In this document: positions 6,103 through 13,970 of the stretch, piece by piece | How the letters are laid out: every line of letters begins with the position of its first letter | Numbering within the stretch: the stretch's first letter is position 1 | Assembly: GCF_011758645.1 (NCBI RefSeq) | Contig: NZ_JAAMOZ010000001.1 | Coordinates: forward strand, 930,001-994,000 | Length of the DNA stretch: 64,000 nucleotides | From: Brooklawnia cerclae | Lineage (GTDB): Bacteria; Actinomycetota; Actinomycetes; Propionibacteriales; Propionibacteriaceae | Direction: 5' to 3' | The notes under the pieces: generated by a model | The model's database searches: none | Seen by the model: the letters and a program-made list of their open reading frames with translations, nothing else | What the model was told of the DNA's origin: nothing | Translations under genes and position numbers: made by a program

Positions 6103-8714
6103 CGCTGGTCCCACCTCTCCTCGGGCTCCTCTTCTTCCATCTCGTCGGCGAGCAGGGTCATGCCGGCGTAGAACCTGCTGCCGTGAGAGCGCACCGTCTG
6201 GATGCCCCAGCGGCTCCGCAGCTCACGGCCGAAGGTCTGGGGTGGGACCTCGGCCTCCCCGTTGTCGCGGCACCACTGCACGTAGGCGTGGCGGACTTCG
6301 GCGGTGTTGACTCTGACCATGTCCCCGCCACCCAGATGCACCCGGTCGGCGACGAACCGGCCGAGGGCGTCCTCCTCGGCCGCGTAGGCGCGGGTGGCGG
6401 CCATGACGGACTCGGGTTCGGCCAGCCCCCGGCGCTGCACCTCAATGGCTCCCTCGATGATCCAGGCGAGGATGCCGGGGGCCTCGTCGGCCACCAGCTG
6501 GCTGGCGAGGTCCTCGACGCGCTGGTCGACCGGGACGGTGCGCTCGAACGGCACCAGCCGGAGTCTTCGCCAGAACGATGTCCCGCCGGCCTCGACGCGT
6601 GGCTGGTGGTTGCCCATCAGCCATAGGTGGTGGGTGGGGGCGAAGGTGAAGTACTGGCCGTACAGGAACCGGGAGGTGATCCGGTCGCCACCTGTCAGCA
6701 ACTTCACCTTCGCCTCGTCGAATCTGGCCGACTGGGACACCTCGGAGCACACGACCAGCCGCATGCCCGACAGGCGGGCGATAGCCGACTCGTCGGCCCT
6801 TCCTGCCATCAGGAAGTCGCTGGGGGCTGTGGTGGCGTAGTCGCCGAGCACGTGGACGATGACGTCGAGCAGGACGCTCTTGCCATTCGCGCCGCCGCCG
6901 TGGAGGAACGGAAGGACGTGCTGGCGGACCTGCCCGATGATCGACATGCCCGCGAGCCGCTGCACGAACTGGACCATTTCGGTGTCGCCGCCGAACGTGT
7001 CGTCCAGGAAAGCGTCCCAGCGTGGTGTCGGGGCGCTTCTGTCAAGGTGGGATGCCGTCATCTTCGTGCACCAGTCATCCGGTCTGGGTGGGCGAGTCTG
7101 CCCGGTCCGCAGGTCGACCAGTCCACCCGGGGTGTTGAGTGCCCACGGGTCGGCGTCGAGCAGGTCGGCGTCGATGCGCATGGCCGGATGGGTGGAGGCC
7201 AGGGCGACCGCGGCCTCCAGGGATCGGCGGGACAGCGACTTGGCCTTGTGCTTGGCGACCTCCTTGTCCCCGCCCGGATCGATCGACATGATCGAGGCCT
7301 GGGCGGCCTGGATTGCCGGCGCGGTGTCGTCGGACAGTTTCCAGCGCAGCCCATCCCACGCGATCCAGGCCTTGCGGCTGGGGACGTAGTGGATGGCGGT
7401 GGCGTGTTCGGCGACCACGAGGTCGGCGTTGCCTTTGTCGGTGAGGCTGGCGAGGATGCCGACGGGGACCGTTCTAGGTCTGGTGGCGATCGCCTGGGCC
7501 TGCTGGGCTGTTGGTCCAGCGGACGATGACAGGCTCGTAGCGGGCGTTGTAGATCCGGCCGGAGTGGGCGCCGGGATGGCCGAGAGGCCGGGAACAGATG
7601 GGGTGCCGTAGGTGTCCGTCGACGACGGTGCCACTGCCGCTTCTGGCGCCGCAGGTGAGTCGCATGGTTCCTCCGATCGGATGAGTGTGAGGTGGCGCTC
7701 GAGTGGTGGTGGGTCGCCGTAGCCGTCCTTGGCGAGCGCGGAGGCCGCGGCCGAGTTGTCGCCGTTGTGGCGGGTGAGCGCGTAGTAGCGGAACTTGGTG
7801 ATGGGTTCTTCGGTGGGCAGGTCGACCGAGGAGCTGAACACGTAGAGGCAGTCCTCGGCGCCAGATCTTCTGCCGGTGGTGGCGGACATGCCGTCGCGCG
7901 GCTTCTTGCCGGGGCGGCACCAGGCCACCACGGTGCCGTGCTGGTGCATGCGAGTCCAGCCGTCGGGGACGAGCAACTCATCCCACGTTGTCTCGGCGTT
8001 GAACTGGTCTCCGGGACGCTGTCCTGTGCCTCCTGGGCGGTCCGTGGGGCCGACGCTGGGGATCGGCTGGGATTGAGGGACGGGCATGTCGTCGAGCAGA
8101 CAGCAGATGGCGTAGAGGGCATCGCGCTCTTCGACGGTGCATCCGGGGATCGTCTCTGGCGTGCCGGCGACGACGACCCAGGATCCGCCGGTGGGATGGG
8201 TGCGCCCACCCGAGGGGGAGACGACCGTGTAGCCGCCTTCCCCCCGGGTCTCGATGAGCACCTGTACCCGCTGGCCCGGATGATCAGCCAGCTCCTCGGG
8301 GGTGGACGGGCGCCGGGCCAGCTTGGTGTTGCCGAGTGCCACCCCGTCGGTGACGCGGAGGTGGAAGTGGACCCCGCCGGACGGCGACGCCTCCACATAT
8401 CCGGTATGCAGCCGCTGCCACAGCTCGGCCAGGCCGTTGTCGGCCATGGTTTGCCCGAGGCGCTGCAGCATCCCCTCCTTGACGGCGCGCGCCTCCAACT
8501 CCACCATCTCCAGGCCGCCCGAGGGTGTGCCGCAGATGATCGCGATGCCGTCGGTGTCGACGGTGCCAAACAGGGTGCGGACCTCGTCCTCGGTGGGGCC
8601 GTCGGGCACGAAGTCGCCCCAGTTGACGGCCGGTTTCTTGGTGCCCGACGTGGCCAGGGGGATGGGGGCGCATCCCGCCCGCCACCACGCCAGGGCGGAG
8701 TCGAGCATCGTCAT
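6099..8714 (-). CDS. Bifunctional primase-polymerase / SF3 helicase
   Basis: 871 residues, the phage replication enzyme. The N-terminal third is a prim-pol domain: WWRAGCAPIPLA, GIAIICGTPSGG and SGGVHFHLRV carry the metal- and nucleotide-binding motifs. A proline/serine-rich linker follows at about 375-440. The C-terminal part is a D5-type superfamily 3 helicase with Walker A GGGANGKS (about 605), Walker B-like MRLVVCSE, and sensor motif LWLMGNHQP. It primes and unwinds at the origin, probably the repeat array just downstream. The ATG at 8714 overlaps the upstream stop (ATGA). Confidence 0.85.
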   Translation of the reverse strand: MTMLDSALAWWRAGCAPIPLATSGTKKPAVNWGDFVPDGPTEDEVRTLFGTVDTDGIAIICGTPSGGLEMVELEARAVKEGMLQRLGQTMADNGLAELWQRLHTGYVEASPSGGVHFHLRVTDGVALGNTKLARRPSTPEELADHPGQRVQVLIETRGEGGYTVVSPSGGRTHPTGGSWVVVAGTPETIPGCTVEERDALYAICCLLDDMPVPQSQPIPSVGPTDRPGGTGQRPGDQFNAETTWDELLVPDGWTRMHQHGTVVAWCRPGKKPRDGMSATTGRRSGAEDCLYVFSSSVDLPTEEPITKFRYYALTRHNGDNSAAASALAKDGYGDPPPLERHLTLIRSEEPCDSPAAPEAAVAPSSTDTYGTPSVPGLSAIPAPTPAGSTTPATSLSSSAGPTAQQAQAIATRPRTVPVGILASLTDKGNADLVVAEHATAIHYVPSRKAWIAWDGLRWKLSDDTAPAIQAAQASIMSIDPGGDKEVAKHKAKSLSRRSLEAAVALASTHPAMRIDADLLDADPWALNTPGGLVDLRTGQTRPPRPDDWCTKMTASHLDRSAPTPRWDAFLDDTFGGDTEMVQFVQRLAGMSIIGQVRQHVLPFLHGGGANGKSVLLDVIVHVLGDYATTAPSDFLMAGRADESAIARLSGMRLVVCSEVSQSARFDEAKVKLLTGGDRITSRFLYGQYFTFAPTHHLWLMGNHQPRVEAGGTSFWRRLRLVPFERTVPVDQRVEDLASQLVADEAPGILAWIIEGAIEVQRRGLAEPESVMAATRAYAAEEDALGRFVADRVHLGGGDMVRVNTAEVRHAYVQWCRDNGEAEVPPQTFGRELRSRWGIQTVRSHGSRFYAGMTLLADEMEEEEPEERWDQR

Positions 8715-9064
8715 GCCGGTATCGCCTCCAGGGTGCCGTCGTCGCGGATGTGCTTGGGGAGCTCGCGGCGGTCGAGGATGGCCCGGACGAGGGGGGCGTG
8801 GCCGAGGGGGCGTAGGGCCGCCTCCAGGCTGTCCCACGATGTGTAGCCGAGGCGGCTGGCGATCGCCTCCGGACTGTCGGTCCCGGCGAGCCACATGGCG
8901 TCCTCGATCACGGCGAGGCGGCGCCTGCCGGGAGCGACGGGGGCTTTTGGCGGCAGCGGCGGCAGCTGGCCGGCGCGCTTGGCCCGCCTGTAGTGCATCT
9001 CGCACAGACCGCGGCTCCTGTGCGGGAGGCCGCAGCCCTCGACGTCGCAGACTCTCGCCATCAT
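8711..9064 (-). CDS. Small zinc-finger/HTH phage protein
   Basis: 117 residues. The first 25 residues, CDVEGCGLPHRSRGLCEMHY, give a C-C-C-H pattern typical of a small zinc knuckle found in many actinophage proteins. The rest includes a helix-turn-helix-like SPEAIASRLGYTSWDSLEAAL. ATGA overlaps join it to the genes on both sides, so it belongs to the replication operon. It may be a DNA-binding accessory of the primase-helicase (inference). Confidence 0.6.
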   Translation of the reverse strand: MMARVCDVEGCGLPHRSRGLCEMHYRRAKRAGQLPPLPPKAPVAPGRRRLAVIEDAMWLAGTDSPEAIASRLGYTSWDSLEAALRPLGHAPLVRAILDRRELPKHIRDDGTLEAIPA

Positions 9065-9435
9065 GACGCCTTTTCTTCGCTGGGCTGGCCCTCTTTGAAA
9101 TCGGTGCAGGCCGGGCGCCTGCCGGAGGGAAGGTTCGCCCGCTGGTGTGCGGTTTCGTTGGCTCCGCAGTTCCCGCACGTCGCCGGGGTCACCCAGCGGA
9201 CGATCTCCCTCGTGTCGACGTCGATGACGGCGGCCCTGATTCCGGCGTCGGTGACCAGCCAGACAGCCTCCTGGTTCCCGACCAGAAGGCCCACGTTCTC
9301 GCGCCGTTTCAGGCCCTTGGATTTCAGCCATTCCGGCTCGCCGCGCTCGTCTCTTTCCAGCGGCCTCAATCCGACGAATCCGGGGAAGAAAGCTGCTTCT
9401 TTCGCCCGTGCCGACGGGCTCAATTTCATGCTCAT
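9061..9435 (-). CDS. Hypothetical phage protein with CxxC motif
   Basis: 124 residues from the ATG at 9435, which overlaps the nuclease stop. Basic N-terminus (MSMKLSPSARAKEAAFFPGF), a middle segment AVWLVTDAGIRAAVIDVDT that looks like beta strands, and a TCGNCGANETAHQRA motif that could hold a zinc. No family recognised. Operon partner of the primase-helicase and a nuclease. Confidence 0.55.
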   Translation of the reverse strand: MSMKLSPSARAKEAAFFPGFVGLRPLERDERGEPEWLKSKGLKRRENVGLLVGNQEAVWLVTDAGIRAAVIDVDTREIVRWVTPATCGNCGANETAHQRANLPSGRRPACTDFKEGQPSEEKAS

Positions 9436-9806
9436 CTGTCCTCCAAATGGTCCCTGTTGCCATTCATCAATGCCACGAATTCGCCGAGCGTCATCGTGAT
9501 CCATTGATCCTCGGGGCGGCCTTTGCCGTGCCTCTTGTGCGCAATTACCGATACTCCGGCATCGTCATTCCCGCGTTCGATGTCGGATTCCTCGGCCCAT
9601 CCGGCGAGGTCGATACGGGTCGTGTTCTTGGCCTCGACGACGATGCGCTGGCCCATGTGCCGCAGTCCGGAGATATCGCCGCGATCCTTGTTGCCCGCCT
9701 TGGTGCGCCGCTCGATCCGGTCGTCGACGTGGGCGGCGAGATAGGCGGCGATAAGGGTCTCGAAGGCCGTCCCGGCCTTCTTCGCCGACGCCTTGTTCCT
9801 GGTCAT
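9432..9806 (-). CDS. PD-(D/E)XK nuclease, resolvase-like
   Basis: 124 residues. An N-terminal helix AKKAGTAFETLIAAYLA with a conserved Glu is followed by GDISGL and RIVVEAKN, spacing that matches the D-(x)n-ExK core of PD-(D/E)XK nucleases. The size and motif order fit Holliday-junction-resolvase-like phage nucleases that trim branched DNA before packaging. Coupled by ATGA to the methyltransferase upstream. Resolvase versus general endonuclease cannot be separated from sequence alone. Confidence 0.7.
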   Translation of the reverse strand: MTRNKASAKKAGTAFETLIAAYLAAHVDDRIERRTKAGNKDRGDISGLRHMGQRIVVEAKNTTRIDLAGWAEESDIERGNDDAGVSVIAHKRHGKGRPEDQWITMTLGEFVALMNGNRDHLEDR

Positions 9807-11158
9807 GCCGCGGCCCCCAGTGCCTCGGCGACCGCCCAGACGAGATCCCGTGCGGCCGGTGGGGTGACCGCGTTCCCGGTCATGCGTACCTGCTCGCGTT
9901 TAGTGCCGAGCATCGCGTAGGAGTCGGGGAACGCCATGCCACGTTTGAGTTCGGGTGGCTCCAGCATGCGGAACCGGCAGTCCTCGACTGCTGGGACGCC
10001 GACCTCGGCAAGTGCGTGGTGGGTGCCTGCCGCCGCGATCGTGTCCATGGGCATGAGGAGGCCGGTCTCGTTGCGGGCGGTCTGTGTCCTCAGCGGCTCA
10101 CCGGCGCTCATCGCTCTCTTGCCTGCTCGTCCCTCGACGGGGATGAGCAGTGCTTTGGTGGCGGATCCCGTCTGCGTTCTCAGCGGGTCGGAGTCTGGCC
10201 AGACGCGGTAGTAGCCGCCGGGCTGGCCATAACTCGGATGTTTGGGATTGGCCGCGTCGTAGGTATTGCCGAAGGCCTCGATGATCAGTCCGTCCGACCT
10301 GTACCGCTCGAGTCCTGCTCTGATGCGGGCCATTGTCTTGGGCGACAGGGGGCGGGCGCGGTCGCCGATACGCTCGGCGGGCAGATCCTGGTCGATGATC
10401 GTCGAGGCGGGCAGCCAACCCGGCTCGACCCGCTGGCCCTTGCAGGAGTGTTTGGGGCAGCGGTAGTAGTACTGGGCGCCGTAGCGCCCCCACGGCCGCT
10501 CGGGGTGCTTGAAGGTCTGCATCGCTTCGACGAACTCGCCGCACAAGGGGCACCAGGCGACGGGCCGCTGGATGCGGTCCAGGTCGGGGGCCCGGTCGCC
10601 CCGGCGCCAGAACACCACATACATGCGGTCCCTGGACTGGGGCGCCGGGGCGCCGTGGGCCTGGGCGTGCATGCTGTTCAGCCAGACGATGCGACGGTCG
10701 TAGCCGAGCAGATCCATGGCGTGCAGCCAGGCAGGGAACATGATCCACTTGGCGGCGTCGACGACGTTCTCGGTGATGATCGCCCGGTAATGGTGGTGTT
10801 CGGCGAACCGGGGGACGTCCCACATGGTGGCGCGGGATCGCTCGGCAGCATCGTCGGGCAGGGGCTTGTCGTCGCCGAACAAGGCCGCCTGGGTGGTAGC
10901 GCGCTTCCTGCCCTTGGCCACGGAATGATTGGTGCACTCGGGAGAGGCCCACAGCAGATCTGAGCCGGGCACGTATCGCGGGTCGATCTGGGAGATGTCG
11001 GCGAGGATGTGGCGGGCGTTCGGATGGTTGGTGTTGTGGGTCTCGATGGCGAGTTTCCAGTGGTTGAGGGCGCTGGCCACCTCGACGCCGGGCACTTCGA
11101 TGGCCCCCGTCGACGAGCCGCCGGCGCCGCAGAACATGTCGGTGAGGCTGAGCGTCAT
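9803..11158 (-). CDS. DNA (cytosine-5) methyltransferase
   Basis: 451 residues. Motif I is DMFCGAGGSSTGA at the N-terminus, and SAM-binding continues with NHWKLAIETHNTNHP. The catalytic-cysteine motif reads SPEC rather than the usual PCQ (LLWASPECTNHS), a pattern I recognise from actinophage enzymes. Motif VI ENV is present (ITENVVDAAKW), and GNAVTPPAARDL near the end is motif X. A C-rich insert (CPLCGEF...CPKHSC) looks like a zinc ribbon in the target-recognition region. It would methylate phage DNA, probably to evade host restriction. Confidence 0.85.
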   Translation of the reverse strand: MTLSLTDMFCGAGGSSTGAIEVPGVEVASALNHWKLAIETHNTNHPNARHILADISQIDPRYVPGSDLLWASPECTNHSVAKGRKRATTQAALFGDDKPLPDDAAERSRATMWDVPRFAEHHHYRAIITENVVDAAKWIMFPAWLHAMDLLGYDRRIVWLNSMHAQAHGAPAPQSRDRMYVVFWRRGDRAPDLDRIQRPVAWCPLCGEFVEAMQTFKHPERPWGRYGAQYYYRCPKHSCKGQRVEPGWLPASTIIDQDLPAERIGDRARPLSPKTMARIRAGLERYRSDGLIIEAFGNTYDAANPKHPSYGQPGGYYRVWPDSDPLRTQTGSATKALLIPVEGRAGKRAMSAGEPLRTQTARNETGLLMPMDTIAAAGTHHALAEVGVPAVEDCRFRMLEPPELKRGMAFPDSYAMLGTKREQVRMTGNAVTPPAARDLVWAVAEALGAAA

Positions 11159-11173
11159 ACGATCAACCCGGCG

Positions 11174-11347
11174 TCAGTGTCCATATCCCCATCTCCTGTC
11201 CGCCGCCTGTGGCTGGCAGTGTCGGCATCTGCCGTCGTCGTCTGGTGCGTGTGCGGGCCACTGGGTGCGGCCCTGGTCGTCGCGGCCCATGAGGCCGTCG
11301 AGCCGGTGCAGCGCCGGGCATGCCTGCGCGGGGTCGGGGGTGGGCAT
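11174..11347 (-). CDS. Small phage protein with CxxC motif
   Basis: 57 codons between two annotated genes. Its ATG overlaps the upstream stop as TGATG. The product begins MPTPDPAQACPALHRLDG and holds GRCRHCQPQ, a possible metal-binding pair. A nine-codon frame (ATG at 11184, ending in ATGA on the methyltransferase start) follows and may couple translation into that gene. No family recognised. Confidence 0.45.
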   Translation of the reverse strand: MPTPDPAQACPALHRLDGLMGRDDQGRTQWPAHAPDDDGRCRHCQPQAADRRWGYGH

Positions 11348-11652
11348 CAGTCGCCTTCCTGCTCAGTCGCGGGGCCCCGGGGCACGAGCCGTCCTTCGGC
11401 GTCCAGCCACTCGCAGAAGACTGGCTGGTCCAGCCAGGCCGCCCACCGATCCGGCAGGATTCCCGCGACGTCCAGGCTCCGGGAGTATCGGCACTCGGTC
11501 AGCGGACGGCGCATGAGCCGTGCCGCGCAGGTGTCGGGGTGCAGGATGTAGACGGTCTGCTCGGCGGATATGGCCCGGGCGATGTGCTTGGTCGGGTGCC
11601 GCTTGCAGCCCACGATCTCCTCGATACGAGCGGGATCAACGAGATTGCTCAT
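11347..11652 (-). CDS. Hypothetical phage protein
   Basis: 101 residues, MSNLVDPARIEEIVGCKRHP at the start. Four Cys residues are scattered (CKRHP, DTCAAR, TECRYS, VFCEW), but the spacing does not match the WhiB iron-sulfur family. The segment SAEQTVYILHPDTCAARL looks like a folded core. Coupled by ATGA to the gene upstream and TGATG to the gene downstream. Confidence 0.5.
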   Translation of the reverse strand: MSNLVDPARIEEIVGCKRHPTKHIARAISAEQTVYILHPDTCAARLMRRPLTECRYSRSLDVAGILPDRWAAWLDQPVFCEWLDAEGRLVPRGPATEQEGD

Positions 11653-11783
11653 CGGTGCTCACCTCGACCCCCGAGTGCTCTTCTAACCGTCTCGGGGTCG
11701 ATCTCGGCCCAGTCGGGTGAGCCGTCCGGGTTGTGCCATCCGGACAGCGCCAGGTCGATGACGCGGTAGACGAGCCGCGCCAT
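11649..11783 (-). CDS. Small phage protein, unknown
   Basis: 44 codons, starting MARLVYRVIDLALSGWHNPD, with AGGA nine bases before the ATG. The product is protein-like in composition (acidic middle, basic end), and its stop overlaps the next start. The frame stays protein-like upstream of the ATG (GETADYRAGLVE), so a longer form may once have started at the ATG at 11820, which now lies one base out of frame. Confidence 0.4.
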   Translation of the reverse strand: MARLVYRVIDLALSGWHNPDGSPDWAEIDPETVRRALGGRGEHR

Positions 11784-11820
11784 CTCGACAAGTCCTGCCC
11801 GGTAGTCGGCCGTCTCCCCA

Positions 11821-11968
11821 TTAACCGAGCGGCTCGTCCTGGGGGATCGGCTCGAAGACGTCGAGCAGAGTTTCGAGCGCGTCGATCAGACGCCGGATGT
11901 CGGTGTCGTCCTGCACGCCAGCCTCGATGCGGGGCCTCGATATCAGCGAGACGGTCAGCGGCGCTCAT
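11821..11968 (-). pseudogene. Small phage gene with an apparent frameshift
   Basis: The ATG at 11968 overlaps the repeat-protein stop and reads MSAADRLADIEA, but then runs into a composition unlike protein. One base over, the continuing frame reads RIEAGVQDDTDIRRLIDALE and ends PIPQDEPLG-stop at 11821. Joining the two requires removing one C from the CCCC run near 11930. The restored product would be a coherent 48-residue coiled-coil-like protein. This could be a mutation, a sequencing error or ribosomal slippage. Confidence 0.45.
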
Positions 11969-13035
11969 CGGATGATCTCGTTCCCGTTGATGTCGACCTC
12001 GCGGAGCACGTGCAGGAGCGGGACCTTGGCCTTCGACCAGTCGATGGGCCGCAGGTCGGCGACGGGGCAGGTGACCTCCAGGAAGCGGGTGGCGCCCCAG
12101 AAATGCTGGTGTGCCTGGGCGGGGGTTGGTGAGGCGTGCAGGCCGTAGCCGCACTGGTGGTTGTCGCGCCATTCGTCGGGAGTGACGTCGCCTCCGATCG
12201 GGTAGACGGTCGGCACGTAGTTGTGGCCGGCGGTCAGGTTGTCGTCGACGGCCTTGTAGAGGTGGACGAGGCCTTGCTCGTCGACGGTGACGCCGGTGTA
12301 GTCGAGCCAGTCCTGAATGTTGGTGGGATCGAGGTCGGTCGTGTCGATGACGACGCCGCCGGTGACGGTCGCGGTCTTGGACTGGCGATGGACTGCCACG
12401 TACTTCCCGGCCCGGACGGTGGCCGAGCCCGACGCCTCGACGGTGGCCGAGTCCGACGCCTCGACGGTGGCCGAGTCCCACGCCCGGACGGTGGCCGAGC
12501 CCGACGCCTCGACGGTGGCCGAGTCCGACGCCTCGACGGTGGCCGAGTCCCACGCCCGGACGGTGGCCGAGCCCGACGCCTCGACGGTGGCCGAGTCCGA
12601 CGCCTCGACGGTGGCCGAGTCCCACGCCCGGACGGTGGCCGAGCCCGACGCCTCGACGGTGGCCGAGTCCGACGCCTCGACGGTGGCCGAGTCCCACGCC
12701 CGGACGGTGGCCGAGCCCGACGCCTCGACGGTGGCCGAGTCCCACGCCCGGACGGTGGCCGAGCCCGACGCCTCGACGGTGGCCGAGTCCGACGCCTCGA
12801 CGGTGGCCGAGTCCCACGCCCGGACGGTGGCCGAGCCCGACGCCTCGACGGTGGCCGAGCCCGACGCCCGGACGGTGGCCGAGTCCGACGCCTCGACGGT
12901 GGCCGAGTGGTCCTGGCTCACCGTGAGCCAGGTTCCCGGGGGCGATTTGATGACGATGGTGGTGTCGATGTCGTCGCCGTGCTCGGCGAACGCCTTATCC
13001 AGCTCTTCCTGGGTGGTGACGGTGATGATGCTCAT
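11965..13035 (-). CDS. Octapeptide-repeat phage protein
   Basis: 356 residues. An N-terminal segment (MSIITVTTQEELDKAFAEHG, then IVIKSPPGTWLTVS) is followed by about 21 tandem eight-residue units of the form SATVEASD/SATVRAWD (residues 44-211). A conserved-looking C-terminal domain follows, with LVHLYKAVDDNL, CGYGLHASPTPAQA and FLEVTCPVADLR. Regular alternating Val/Ala and small polar residues suggest a beta-solenoid. RBS AAGGAGAT precedes the ATG. Similar repeat proteins occur in actinophages without known function. It sits between recombination and methyltransferase genes, so it is an early protein rather than a tail fibre. Confidence 0.7.
   Translation of the reverse strand: MSIITVTTQEELDKAFAEHGDDIDTTIVIKSPPGTWLTVSQDHSATVEASDSATVRASGSATVEASGSATVRAWDSATVEASDSATVEASGSATVRAWDSATVEASGSATVRAWDSATVEASDSATVEASGSATVRAWDSATVEASDSATVEASGSATVRAWDSATVEASDSATVEASGSATVRAWDSATVEASDSATVEASGSATVRAGKYVAVHRQSKTATVTGGVVIDTTDLDPTNIQDWLDYTGVTVDEQGLVHLYKAVDDNLTAGHNYVPTVYPIGGDVTPDEWRDNHQCGYGLHASPTPAQAHQHFWGATRFLEVTCPVADLRPIDWSKAKVPLLHVLREVDINGNEIIR
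12403..12906. repeat. 24-bp tandem repeats in 72-bp higher-order units
   Basis: About 21 units of 24 bases (GACGGTGGCCGAGTCCGACG is most of one unit) encode the octapeptides. Three unit types alternate, differing at GAGCCC/GAGTCC and GACGCCTC/CACGCCCG, and give a 72-base super-repeat that is nearly identical from copy to copy. Since 24 is a multiple of three, all six frames stay open. The near-identity at synonymous positions points to recent expansion by slippage or unequal crossing-over. Confidence 0.9.
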
Positions 13036-13184
13036 TGGGGATCTCCTTGGGTGCGAGGGTCGGTCGCCAGCAGGTGGCCGGTGACGGTGAGGGTGAGGGT
13101 TGCGACGGCGGCGTAGGTGAGGCCGTCGAGTCCGAGGAGCGCGGCCGCGACGGCGATGACCGAGGCGGCGATAGGGATGCGCAT
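13032..13184 (-). CDS. Small membrane protein
   Basis: 50 residues, MRIPIAASVIAVAAALLGLD followed by a second hydrophobic stretch TYAAVATLTLTVTGHLL, so two short membrane helices are possible. AGGAG lies at good distance before the ATG, and the stop overlaps the repeat-protein start. Found between an SSB-like gene and the repeat protein. Function unknown. Confidence 0.5.
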   Translation of the reverse strand: MRIPIAASVIAVAAALLGLDGLTYAAVATLTLTVTGHLLATDPRTQGDPQ

Positions 13185-13272
13185 GTCCGACTCCTTTGGT
13201 GAGGGCTTGATGGGTCGGCCCCGTGACTCCGTCCCCCGGGGAAGTTGGGGGCGGAGCCGCAGGGGCGGCCCA

Positions 13273-13959
13273 TCAGGCCTGGATCGCGCCGAGCTGGGCC
13301 TGGAGGAGTGCCAGGACTTCGGGGGTGATGCCGGGCGGCAGCTGCACGCCGGGCACCGCCGGAGCGGGAGCCTGCTGGACCGGTGTGGTGGCTTGCTGGG
13401 TCACTTCACCGGTCGCGTAGTTGATGTGCTCGGTCGGCGCCTGCTGTGCCGCGTTCTGGGCGAACTGCTGGAAGGTCTGTGTGGCGGGTGCCGCGACAGG
13501 CGGGGCGACGGACTGAGGCCCGGCCAGGTCGACGGTGGGCGGCTGATAGGTGGCCGCGTAAAGCTTGGGCGGGTTGAAGCCCCTGGTTTTCGCGACACCC
13601 TCGCCGATGTACTTCAGGGTGAGGGTGCCGCCGGTGGCGAGCGCGGTCGTCCCGGTCGCCGCCTTCACCGCCGCGAGCACGGCGGCCAGCGAGGATTGAG
13701 ACTCGGCCGCCCTTGACCCCTTGAGGAAGATCGAGCGCTTGCCGTCGTCGAACTGGTCTCCGGGTTCGCGGAGGCTGGTCTGGAGGTCGACGCGGTACAT
13801 CATCATTGGTTGTCCGTTGCTGAACGTCCGGGGTTCGCCGGTCTGGAGGTCGGTCTGCTGCTGCTCGACGAGGTCGACGACGGTGCCGGTCACCTGGTCG
13901 CCCACGGTGTCGAAGCGGAAGCTGTTACCGGCGTCTCCGCCGATGTCGAAACTGGTCAT
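13273..13959 (-). CDS. Phage ssDNA-binding/recombination partner protein (putative)
   Basis: 228 residues. The N-terminal 120 residues (DTVGDQVTGTVVDLVEQQQT, MMMYRVDLQTSL, GTLTLKYIGEG) look like a single beta-barrel domain. A proline/glutamine-rich linker follows, then a short tail PEVLALLQAQLGAIQA. Globular OB-like domain plus flexible tail is the architecture of single-strand DNA-binding proteins. It lies directly downstream of the Cas4-type nuclease. The SSB role is an inference; I do not see a textbook SSB motif. Confidence 0.5.
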   Translation of the reverse strand: MTSFDIGGDAGNSFRFDTVGDQVTGTVVDLVEQQQTDLQTGEPRTFSNGQPMMMYRVDLQTSLREPGDQFDDGKRSIFLKGSRAAESQSSLAAVLAAVKAATGTTALATGGTLTLKYIGEGVAKTRGFNPPKLYAATYQPPTVDLAGPQSVAPPVAAPATQTFQQFAQNAAQQAPTEHINYATGEVTQQATTPVQQAPAPAVPGVQLPPGITPEVLALLQAQLGAIQA

Positions 13960-13970
13960 GGCAATGCCTT

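Noticed and set aside
11347-11652. WhiB-type iron-sulfur regulator
   Set aside because: Four Cys are present, but their spacing and the absence of the CxxC and G(V/I)WGG motifs exclude WhiB.
12403-12906. CRISPR array
   Set aside because: Units are contiguous with no unique spacers and encode protein; this is a coding tandem repeat.
12136-13116. Long open frames on both strands across the 24-bp repeats
   Set aside because: The repeat length is a multiple of three, so every frame stays open. Only the minus-strand frame from 13035 has a ribosome site, operon overlaps and non-repeat domains at both ends.
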